A DNA stretch of 64,000 nucleotides from contig NZ_CP110001.1 in assembly GCF_025947185.1 (NCBI RefSeq), positions 806,001-870,000 on the forward strand. The letters run 5' to 3'. Positions 57,808 to 64,000 of this stretch are shown here, piece by piece (positions within the stretch are counted from its first letter, which is position 1; the number at the start of each line of letters is the position of its first letter). The notes below the pieces were generated by a model. That model made no database searches, was not told where the DNA came from, and saw nothing but the letters and a program-made list of their open reading frames with translations. The stretch comes from Flavobacterium sp. N2038 (GTDB lineage Bacteria; Bacteroidota; Bacteroidia; Flavobacteriales; Flavobacteriaceae). A program made the position numbers and the translations under genes.

Positions 57808-57851
57808 CACTCTAAAATCATAGAATTATACATTTTTATGATATTAGAGTG
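57808..57851 (-). terminator. Terminator of small membrane protein gene
   Basis: CACTCTAAAATCATA (57808-57822) and TATGATATTAGAGTG (57837-57851) pair with one mismatch; a T-rich tail follows on the minus strand. Confidence 0.7.
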
Positions 57852-57877
57852 CTAAATGTTATGATTTATGTGAAATA

Positions 57878-58315
57878 TTAATCGGCTACATATTTATTGT
57901 TCCAATATAGCATCATCAATAAAGTTACAATTACAGAAGAAGCAATTCCTTCAAACAACAAGCAAATACAATAAGTTGGTACAGAAGGATTTCCTCCAAA
58001 CATAAAAGTTGCAGATAATGTTTTTACATAAGCGTCTCCGCCACGTGCATAACTATAAACTAATAATCCGAATATGCTCAACGCTACGCCAACCACAGAT
58101 GTTGCCATTGCAGAAACAGCATTCGATACAAAATTGGTTTCGCCTTCATGGAGATTCATTTGCATAGTTCTGTTTACACCATAAAAGATAAAAAATACAT
58201 TTAAGACACGTAAATAGAATAAATCTGCCAGACCAAGTACATTCATCAATAAAAAATAAATGCCTATTCCCAGGAATATTAGAAACCCGTTGGTAATTTC
58301 TTTAGGTAATTTCAT
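57878..58315 (-). CDS. Small four-helix membrane protein, unknown function
   Basis: A 145-residue product not assigned to a family. Four hydrophobic helices are visible, around residues 10-28, 32-46, 68-90 and 112-137. A short loop contains MQMNLHEGETNFVSN. It has its own -7 box about 55 bases upstream and its own terminator, so it is probably a real single gene. It lies between bioB and ribF on the same strand but seems transcribed separately. No function can be inferred. Confidence 0.7.
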   Translation of the reverse strand: MKLPKEITNGFLIFLGIGIYFLLMNVLGLADLFYLRVLNVFFIFYGVNRTMQMNLHEGETNFVSNAVSAMATSVVGVALSIFGLLVYSYARGGDAYVKTLSATFMFGGNPSVPTYCICLLFEGIASSVIVTLLMMLYWNNKYVAD

Positions 58316-58370
58316 AGTGGTTATTTTTAAAGAAGTTAATAGTAAATATGTGAAAAACAGAGTTCTATAT

Positions 58371-58378
58371 CAAATTTA
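58371..58378 (-). promoter_or_regulatory. -7 promoter box for small membrane protein gene
   Basis: Minus-strand TAAATTTG, an exact TAnnTTTG match, with a leader of about 50 bases. Confidence 0.5.
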
Positions 58379-58433
58379 CTAAAAAAATAACTACGATGAT
58401 TTAAAAAACACGAAAAGTATTTTTAGAGAAATA

Positions 58434-59363
58434 TTAAAGTTGTTCGATAAATTTTAAGGCATCAATTTTATCTTGATTTAACTGTGCTTTCAATAATTCG
58501 ACTGAACCAAATTTTTGTTCTTCACGAAGATAATGCAACAGCGAAACTTCGATTTTTGCACCATAAATATCAGCATCAAAATCAAAAAGATGGACTTCAA
58601 TAGTTTGTTTTTGCCCATTTACAGTAGGATTGAAGCCAATGTTCATCATTCCAAAAATTTCTTTAGTATCTACAATAGCTTTAACCGCATAAACACCATT
58701 TTTTGGAATCAATTTATAATCTTCTTCAATCTCAATATTTGCCGTTGGAAAACCAATTGTTCTCCCCAGCTGCTTTCCTTTCACTACAGTACCAGATAAA
58801 AAATAAGCATACCCAAGATATTCATTGGCCAATGTCATATTTCCTTCGGTAAGTGCTTTTCTGATTTTGGTAGAGCTTACAGAAACGTCCTGAATTTCTT
58901 GTGCAGAAATTTGTTCAACTTCAAAACCATATTCTATTCCAAAAGCGATTAAATCATCAATATTTGCAGTTCTGTTTCTGCCAAAACGATGATCATGCCC
59001 AATAATTATTTTCTGAATATGAAACTGGTCCACTAAAATCGAATGCACAAATTCTTCGGCAGTAAGTCTTGAGAAGCTTTCGTTAAAAGGATGAATAATA
59101 AGATTTTCTATTCCTGTTTCTTCCAGAAGCTTTGTTTTTTCACCAATAGTGTTTAAAAGTTTTATTTCTGATTTTTCCTGCAATACCATTCTGGGATGCG
59201 GAAAAAAAGTAAGTACCAAACTTTCGTATTTGCCGTTTTCGGTGTTCTGAGTAATTCGTTCAAGAATTTTTTTATGACCAATATGCACGCCATCAAAGGT
59301 TCCAAGAGTTAAAATTGTTTTCTTGGTTGAACGGAAATCGTTTATAGAATGAAAGAGCTTCAA
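58434..59363 (-). CDS. ribF: Bifunctional riboflavin kinase / FAD synthetase
   Basis: Makes FMN from riboflavin and then FAD. The N-terminal nucleotidyltransferase domain has LGTFDGVHIGHKKIL and IIGHDHRFGRNR. The C-terminal riboflavin kinase has GRTIGFPTANIE and NIGFNPTV. The frame is open to an ATG at 59387, but the -7 box TAAATTTG covers 59385-59392, so that codon would lie upstream of the transcription start. TTG at 59363 (KLFHSINDF) matches the usual family N-terminus and gives 309 residues. Single gene. Confidence 0.94.
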   Translation of the reverse strand: MKLFHSINDFRSTKKTILTLGTFDGVHIGHKKILERITQNTENGKYESLVLTFFPHPRMVLQEKSEIKLLNTIGEKTKLLEETGIENLIIHPFNESFSRLTAEEFVHSILVDQFHIQKIIIGHDHRFGRNRTANIDDLIAFGIEYGFEVEQISAQEIQDVSVSSTKIRKALTEGNMTLANEYLGYAYFLSGTVVKGKQLGRTIGFPTANIEIEEDYKLIPKNGVYAVKAIVDTKEIFGMMNIGFNPTVNGQKQTIEVHLFDFDADIYGAKIEVSLLHYLREEQKFGSVELLKAQLNQDKIDALKFIEQL

Positions 59364-59384
59364 AACAAATAATTTAAGATGGTG

Positions 59385-59392
59385 CAAATTTA
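59385..59392 (-). promoter_or_regulatory. -7 promoter box for ribF
   Basis: Minus-strand TAAATTTG, an exact TAnnTTTG match, 21 bases before the TTG start chosen for ribF and overlapping the alternative ATG. Confidence 0.55.
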
Positions 59393-59528
59393 TACTATCT
59401 ATTTTAAATTTGATACCAAGCTTAATTGATTTTTACTGAGAATATCTTACTTTTTGTGAAAATAAACCAACTCATCGATTAAAAAGTATTAAATGTCGTT
59501 TATATGTAAGAATTTGATTTAATTCTTT

Positions 59529-59536
59529 TAATTTTG
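59529..59536 (+). promoter_or_regulatory. -7 promoter box for metalloprotease gene
   Basis: TAATTTTG, an exact TAnnTTTG match, 22 bases before the ATG at 59559. Confidence 0.5.
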
Positions 59537-59558
59537 ATCTTTCTAAGTGACTCTGAAT

Positions 59559-62231
59559 ATGAAAAAACAATTACTTTTTATATTATTTATTTTTGCCTTT
59601 GCCAATATTCATGCTCAAAGCGATGATTTATGGCAAAAAACCAATCCGAATACTTTTTTAAGTAAAAAGACAAATGAGGCGGATTCTGAAAAATTATATT
59701 ATAAATTAAGCTCAGATCACCTACGGACGAAGCTTTCTTCAATAACTAATACTACGTCAAAAAAAACTAAGACTGAAATTACAATTCCAAACCTTAATGG
59801 TGTTCTGGAAAAGTTTTCGGTTTGGGAATCTTCAAATTTTGAACCGGAATTACAGGCAAAATATCCTGAGATCAGAGCTTACGAGGGATCTGGTTTAGAT
59901 GATAAAACAGCAAAAATTCATTTCAGCGTTTCACCATTTGGAATACAAACTATGGTATTTCGTGCTGATAAATCGACTGAGTTTATTGAAGAAAATCCGG
60001 ATGACAAGTCGCAGTATGTTTTATTTGCCAAAAGTGATAAGGCTTCAAAAGGACTGATATGTCAAACAGAAGACAAAAAAAGTGATTTAATTACTTCGGC
60101 AAAAACAGGGAAAACGACATCAAATGCAAAAGTTTTTAAAACATTGCGTCTGGCATTATCCTGTACAGGCGAGTATACTAAGTTTTTTGGTGGTACAAAG
60201 GCTCAGGCTACTAGTGCAATGAACGCAACACTAACAAGAGTTAATGGTGTCTTTAATAAAGATTTGGCTGTAAGACTGATATTGATTTCAAATAATGACG
60301 CTATAATTTATACCGATCCAACAACAGATCCTTACTCTGATGCAAAAACAGGAGTAAAAGGATCCTGGAATACAGAAGTGCAAAATAATCTGACTTCGGT
60401 AATAGGAAATAGCGGTTATGATATCGGACATTTATTTGGTGCTACGGGTGGAGGCGGAAATGCCGGATGTATTGGGTGTGTTTGTGATAATCCAACCTCT
60501 GATGAGCCTTTAGGAAAAGGAAGTGCTTTTACTTCTCCATCTGACGGAAAACCTCAGGGAGATACATTCGATATTGATTTTGTAGCACATGAACTTGGAC
60601 ATCAGTTAGGGGCAATGCATACTTTTTCTTTTGATTCTGGAGAGAGAACAAGTGTAAATGTCGAGCCGGGAAGTGGTTCTACCATTATGGGTTATGCTGG
60701 TATTTCTGATGGGTATGATGTTCAGATGCATTCAGACGATTATTTTGCTTATGCCAGTATTTTACAGATTCAGGATAATCTGGCTACAAAAAGTTGCCCG
60801 GTAAGTACAGCAATAACCAATAACCCACCTGTAATCAATGCCGGTGCTAATTATACAATTCCCATTTCTACAGCATTTATTTTGACAGGAACAGGATCTG
60901 ATCCGGAAGGAGATTCAGTAACTTACAATTGGGAAGAATATGATAATGCAACAACGACATCTGAAGAAAATAGCAAGGCTTATCCAACAAAACCAGACGG
61001 GCCTTTGTTTAGATCCGTTATTCCAAGTAGTAGTCCAGTTCGTTACATGCCTGGTTTTAACTCAGTTCTTCAAAATAGATTAACCACTACCTGGGAGTCT
61101 GTGACGTCTATTGCAAGAACGTTGCATTTTACTTTAACTGGTAGAGATAATGCCGCTTCAGGGGCAGCTCAGACCAATACAGCTCAAATGATTGTAAACG
61201 TTTCTTCTTCAGCCGGACCGTTTGAAATTACATCGCATGTTAACGATGATGTAAGTTGGTGGCAGGGATTGAGTGAAACGGTTACTTGGAATGTAAATAA
61301 TACCAATACATTGCAAGGTTCGTCTACTGTTGATATTAAATTGTCTACAGACGGAGGAGCAACTTTTCCGATAACTTTAGCTGCAAATACACCAAATGAT
61401 GGTTCCGAAGTTATTGTTCTTCCAGCCAGTGTACCCTCTTCAAAAAATTGCAGAATTTTGATTCAGCCAACAGGCAATATCTATTATGCTATAAACAAAA
61501 AGCCTTTTGCAGTAGGATATACATCAACTACAACTTGTAATTCATATAGCTTCGGGAGTTCATTTTCGATCCCTAATACAACTACCTTTGTTACAAAAAC
61601 AGTAACAGTTCCGGCAACTGATGCTGTAATTTCAGATGTAAATGTCTTGATTAATGTAACGCATGAGAATCTTTCGGATCTGGAAATTCAAATTGTAAAT
61701 CCTCAGGGAACCATTGTACAGTTGTTTAATAAAAGCTGCACTGCAACAAACTCAACTTTAGCCCTTCAGTTTGATGATTCGGGAGCCACTTTAGATTGTG
61801 GTAAAACAACACAACAAATTGTTGTTCCGGTAGATTTTTTAAGTGTCTTTAATGGTCAAAGCCCTGCTGGAACCTGGACTTTTCGAGTAAGAGATGCGGT
61901 TGTTGGAAGCTTTGGAACTATAAATTCGGCTTCAGTAAACATTTGTGGTCAGACATTTACACTAGATGCAGTTGATTTTGATAAAATAGATTTTAATCTT
62001 TACCCAAATCCAAACAAAGGAAATTTCAATATTCAGTTTAAAAGCGATTCATTATCCGAAATAAAGATTTTTGTACATGATATTTTAGGTAAGATAGTAT
62101 ATTCAAATACATATGGAGCAACGAAACAATTTAGTCAAAATATTCAGTTGCCAAATGTTTCTTCCGGAATGTACCTTATTACCGTAATTGACGGAGATAA
62201 AAGAACGGTAAAGAAAATTGTGGTGAACTAA
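59559..62231 (+). CDS. Secreted zinc metalloprotease with P-domain and T9SS type A signal
   Basis: A 890-residue reprolysin-like metzincin. An in-frame GTG at 59547 is possible, but ATG at 59559 starts a clean signal peptide (KKQLLFILFIFAFANIHAQS) and suits the promoter. A propeptide precedes the catalytic domain, whose zinc site HELGHQLGAMH lies near residue 344 with the Met-turn STIMGYAG. An Ig-like region follows (about 420-660), then a proprotein-convertase P-domain (about 665-800, FSIPNTTTF, HENLSDLEIQIVNP). The end is a canonical T9SS type A signal (FNLYPNPNKGNFNIQF..KKIVVN). It should be a surface or secreted protease. It differs from the array proteins, which end in the type C-like signal. 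Confidence 0.92.
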   Translation: MKKQLLFILFIFAFANIHAQSDDLWQKTNPNTFLSKKTNEADSEKLYYKLSSDHLRTKLSSITNTTSKKTKTEITIPNLNGVLEKFSVWESSNFEPELQAKYPEIRAYEGSGLDDKTAKIHFSVSPFGIQTMVFRADKSTEFIEENPDDKSQYVLFAKSDKASKGLICQTEDKKSDLITSAKTGKTTSNAKVFKTLRLALSCTGEYTKFFGGTKAQATSAMNATLTRVNGVFNKDLAVRLILISNNDAIIYTDPTTDPYSDAKTGVKGSWNTEVQNNLTSVIGNSGYDIGHLFGATGGGGNAGCIGCVCDNPTSDEPLGKGSAFTSPSDGKPQGDTFDIDFVAHELGHQLGAMHTFSFDSGERTSVNVEPGSGSTIMGYAGISDGYDVQMHSDDYFAYASILQIQDNLATKSCPVSTAITNNPPVINAGANYTIPISTAFILTGTGSDPEGDSVTYNWEEYDNATTTSEENSKAYPTKPDGPLFRSVIPSSSPVRYMPGFNSVLQNRLTTTWESVTSIARTLHFTLTGRDNAASGAAQTNTAQMIVNVSSSAGPFEITSHVNDDVSWWQGLSETVTWNVNNTNTLQGSSTVDIKLSTDGGATFPITLAANTPNDGSEVIVLPASVPSSKNCRILIQPTGNIYYAINKKPFAVGYTSTTTCNSYSFGSSFSIPNTTTFVTKTVTVPATDAVISDVNVLINVTHENLSDLEIQIVNPQGTIVQLFNKSCTATNSTLALQFDDSGATLDCGKTTQQIVVPVDFLSVFNGQSPAGTWTFRVRDAVVGSFGTINSASVNICGQTFTLDAVDFDKIDFNLYPNPNKGNFNIQFKSDSLSEIKIFVHDILGKIVYSNTYGATKQFSQNIQLPNVSSGMYLITVIDGDKRTVKKIVVN

Positions 62232-62235
62232 AAGG

Positions 62236-62306
62236 TTCTCAAATTCCAAAATCTCAAATTCCAAATTCCGATCAAATTACTGTTTGATTGGAATTTGGAA
62301 TTTTGG
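62236..62306. repeat. AAATTCC-type palindromic repeat
   Basis: CAAATTCCAAATTCCGATCAAA (62255-62276) pairs with TTTGATTGGAATTTGGAATT (62283-62302) with one wobble. The 62241-62264 portion matches the in-gene copy in bioF. It lies between the convergent metalloprotease and comF genes and may also act as terminator. Confidence 0.75.
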
Positions 62307-62324
62307 TTTAAAATGTATTTCCGG

Positions 62325-63005
62325 CTAGTGTGCTACTGCCATACATACAATACTGATTTTTGCACCGGGTATTTTTAGTAATGCACGCGCACATGCCTCA
62401 AGTGTGGCTCCGGTTGTTAATACGTCGTCAACAATTAAAAAGTGTTTGTGGTGATTTGTTTCTGAAAAATGGACATCAAAGATAGAATCAATATTTTCAG
62501 ATCTGCCTAACAGATTTTTCTTTGATTGTGTTTTTGAATAACGCTTTCGATATAAAACAGTGTCATCAAAAATAAGATTTAAAGAAGCTGCCAAAGTTTT
62601 TCCAAAAGTTGTAACCTGATTATAGCCTCTCTCTTTAAGTTTTTTAGAATGCAGCGGTACTGGAATTATAATATCAAAAGGTTTGTTCAGTTTCAGATCT
62701 TTTAAATCTTCAGCATACCAACTGCCTAAAACAGTGCCTATTTCTTCATGACCTTTGTATTTTAAATTATGAATAAGTTCCTGAACAATACCTTTTTTAT
62801 TAAAATACAGAAGAGCCGATGCGTGTTCAATCTCGATTTTTCCATAAAATTTCTTAACAGCTTCGTTATTAGAATCTAAATGATATTGCGTAAGCGGTAA
62901 TTCATGACGACAAATGGTACACAAAACAGTTTCATTTGTCATCAAAACCGATCGGCATCCGGAGCAAACTTTTGGAAAAAACAGATTTATGATATAATTA
63001 AACAC
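62325..63005 (-). CDS. ComF family phosphoribosyltransferase-like protein
   Basis: A 226-residue protein with an N-terminal zinc ribbon (CSGCRSVL and CTICRHELP) and a C-terminal type I phosphoribosyltransferase domain carrying the PRPP loop FLIVDDVLTTGATLE. PVPLHSKKLKERGYNQ is the usual ComF segment. In naturally competent bacteria ComF helps single-stranded DNA uptake; in others the role is unclear, so only family is assigned. Its -7 box lies at 63026-63033 (minus-strand TATTTTTG), and it is divergent from glyS. Confidence 0.92.
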   Translation of the reverse strand: MFNYIINLFFPKVCSGCRSVLMTNETVLCTICRHELPLTQYHLDSNNEAVKKFYGKIEIEHASALLYFNKKGIVQELIHNLKYKGHEEIGTVLGSWYAEDLKDLKLNKPFDIIIPVPLHSKKLKERGYNQVTTFGKTLAASLNLIFDDTVLYRKRYSKTQSKKNLLGRSENIDSIFDVHFSETNHHKHFLIVDDVLTTGATLEACARALLKIPGAKISIVCMAVAH

Positions 63006-63025
63006 AAATAGAAAGAATTTAGTTA

Positions 63026-63033
63026 CAAAAATA
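63026..63033 (-). promoter_or_regulatory. -7 promoter box for comF-family gene
   Basis: Minus-strand TATTTTTG, an exact TAnnTTTG match, giving a leader of about 15 bases. Confidence 0.5.
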
Positions 63034-63088
63034 ACGAAATTGATGTTTCAATCTTTGTAATTTTTCTTTTTTTTAAACGTACTTTTTA

Positions 63089-63096
63089 TATTTTTG
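63089..63096 (+). promoter_or_regulatory. -7 promoter box immediately before glyS
   Basis: TATTTTTG ends seven bases before the ATG at 63104, so the transcript would have almost no leader. Confidence 0.55.
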
Positions 63097-63103
63097 CATC
63101 ACT

Positions 63104-64000
63104 ATGGCAAAACAAGACGATTTATTTAAGAATGTGGTTTCGCACGCAAAAGAGTACGGATTTATTTTTCCGTCAAGCGAAGTATACGATGGATTGAGTG
63201 CAGTGTATGATTATGCACAAAATGGTGTCGAGTTAAAAAAGAATATTCGTGAATATTGGTGGAAATCAATGGTTCAGATGAATGAAAATATTGTAGGACT
63301 AGATGCTGCAATATTAATGCACCCAACTACCTGGAAAGCTTCGGGCCACGTTGATGCATTCAATGATCCATTAATTGACAATAAAGATTCTAAGAAAAGA
63401 TATAGAGCAGACGTTTTAGTTGAAGATTATGCTGAAAAGATTAATCTGAAAGCTAAAAAAGAAATCGAAAAAGCAAAAGCTCGTTTTGGCGATGCATTCA
63501 ACGAAGAGGAATTTGTAACTACAAATGCGCGAGTAATTGAATATTTGGCTAAAGAAAGAGAAATCAGAGAGCGTTTAGGACGTTCTTTAGGTAATGGAGA
63601 TCTGGAAGATGTAAAAGCTTTGATCGATGAGCTTGAAATTGCTGATCCTGAAACCGGTTCAAGAAACTGGACAGAGGTTAAGCAATTTAACTTAATGTTC
63701 GGAACTAAATTGGGAGCTTCTGCAGAATCTGCAATGGATCTTTATTTACGTCCGGAAACAGCTCAGGGTATTTTTGTGAACTTCCTGAATGTTCAGAAAT
63801 CTGGTCGTATGAAAGTTCCTTTTGGAATTGCTCAAACAGGTAAAGCATTTAGAAACGAAATTGTTGCAAGACAATTTATTTTCCGTATGCGTGAATTCGA
63901 ACAAATGGAAATGCAGTTTTTCGTGCGTCCGGGAGATGAGATGAGATGGTACGAACACTGGAAAACTACACGTTTAAACTGGCACTTATCTTTAGGATTA
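63104..64000 (+). CDS. glyS: Glycine--tRNA ligase, 5' part (runs off the window)
   Basis: Charges tRNA-Gly with glycine. The frame opens at ATG 63104 and stays open for 299 codons to the window edge, so the 3' part is missing only because the window ends. The sequence starts AKQDDLFKNVVSHAKEYGF and includes YWWKSMVQ, MHPTTWKASGHVDAF, FNLMFGTKLG, LRPETAQGIFVNF and the class II motif 2 region FRNEIVARQFIFRMREF. This is the alpha2, eukaryote/archaea-like type usual in Bacteroidota, not the alpha2beta2 GlyQ-GlyS type. Complete length should be about 510 residues. Confidence 0.95.
   Translation, partial: MAKQDDLFKNVVSHAKEYGFIFPSSEVYDGLSAVYDYAQNGVELKKNIREYWWKSMVQMNENIVGLDAAILMHPTTWKASGHVDAFNDPLIDNKDSKKRYRADVLVEDYAEKINLKAKKEIEKAKARFGDAFNEEEFVTTNARVIEYLAKEREIRERLGRSLGNGDLEDVKALIDELEIADPETGSRNWTEVKQFNLMFGTKLGASAESAMDLYLRPETAQGIFVNFLNVQKSGRMKVPFGIAQTGKAFRNEIVARQFIFRMREFEQMEMQFFVRPGDEMRWYEHWKTTRLNWHLSLGL

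Noticed and set aside
59547..59558. GTG start for the metalloprotease
   Set aside because: It would add TLN before the signal peptide and sit only about five bases from the likely transcription start; the ATG at 59559 fits better.

Overview
The window is chromosomal DNA from a Flavobacterium-type member of the Bacteroidota. It is AT-rich. Many genes are preceded by the Bacteroidota -7 promoter box TAnnTTTG and have no Shine-Dalgarno sequence. Several very large secreted proteins carry type IX secretion system (T9SS) C-terminal signals, and there are a TonB-dependent receptor, DUF4270 and DUF3667 proteins, a split atpD-atpC pair and an alpha2-type glycyl-tRNA synthetase. No tRNA, rRNA, CRISPR array or transposase was recognised.

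Layout. 0-9.5 kb: exonuclease III, an OmpA-family lipoprotein and an aldo/keto reductase on the + strand, then a leftward block (esterase-like protein, radA, AsmA-like/GT51 glycosyltransferase) and the panC-panD pair. 9.6-21.3 kb, all rightward: a GT5-only 'glycogen synthase', a DUF4270 lipoprotein, glmS, a TonB receptor plus SGNH-hydrolase lipoprotein, atpD-atpC and a small secreted protein. 21.4-29.6 kb: a DUF3667 membrane protein, then a biotin locus (bioF, bioD, bioA and a beta-ketoacyl synthase) interrupted by a GxxExxY nuclease-fold gene and a TraB / ECF sigma / membrane-protein operon. 29.6-56.2 kb: five giant T9SS cargo genes surrounding recX. 56.6-64 kb: bioB, a small membrane protein, ribF, a T9SS metalloprotease, comF and the 5' part of glyS.

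The most distinctive region is the five-gene T9SS array. Each protein has a different N-terminal part: PA14 and cadherin-like domains; discoidin-like and Ig-like repeats; delta-60 repeats; a Gly-rich domain plus fibronectin III; a Gly-rich domain plus tandem 95-residue repeats. All five end in the same module of about 445 residues, beginning [11 protein letters not shown] and closing with a T9SS type C-like signal. The array lies between the biotin operon and bioB, so it may have expanded inside a former biotin locus.

Intergenic spaces hold several palindromic repeat families: CTAAG-type, AAATTCC-type, GCCACGAAGGCACAAAG-type, and an element around 947-1032. One AAATTCC-type copy appears to lie inside bioF coding sequence. 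Five single-base frameshifts (three in the DUF4270 gene, one in glmS, one in the last T9SS gene) look like sequence errors, because glmS is expected to be essential. Promoter boxes argue for moving the starts of panC and ribF and suggest leaderless or near-leaderless mRNAs for bioF and glyS.
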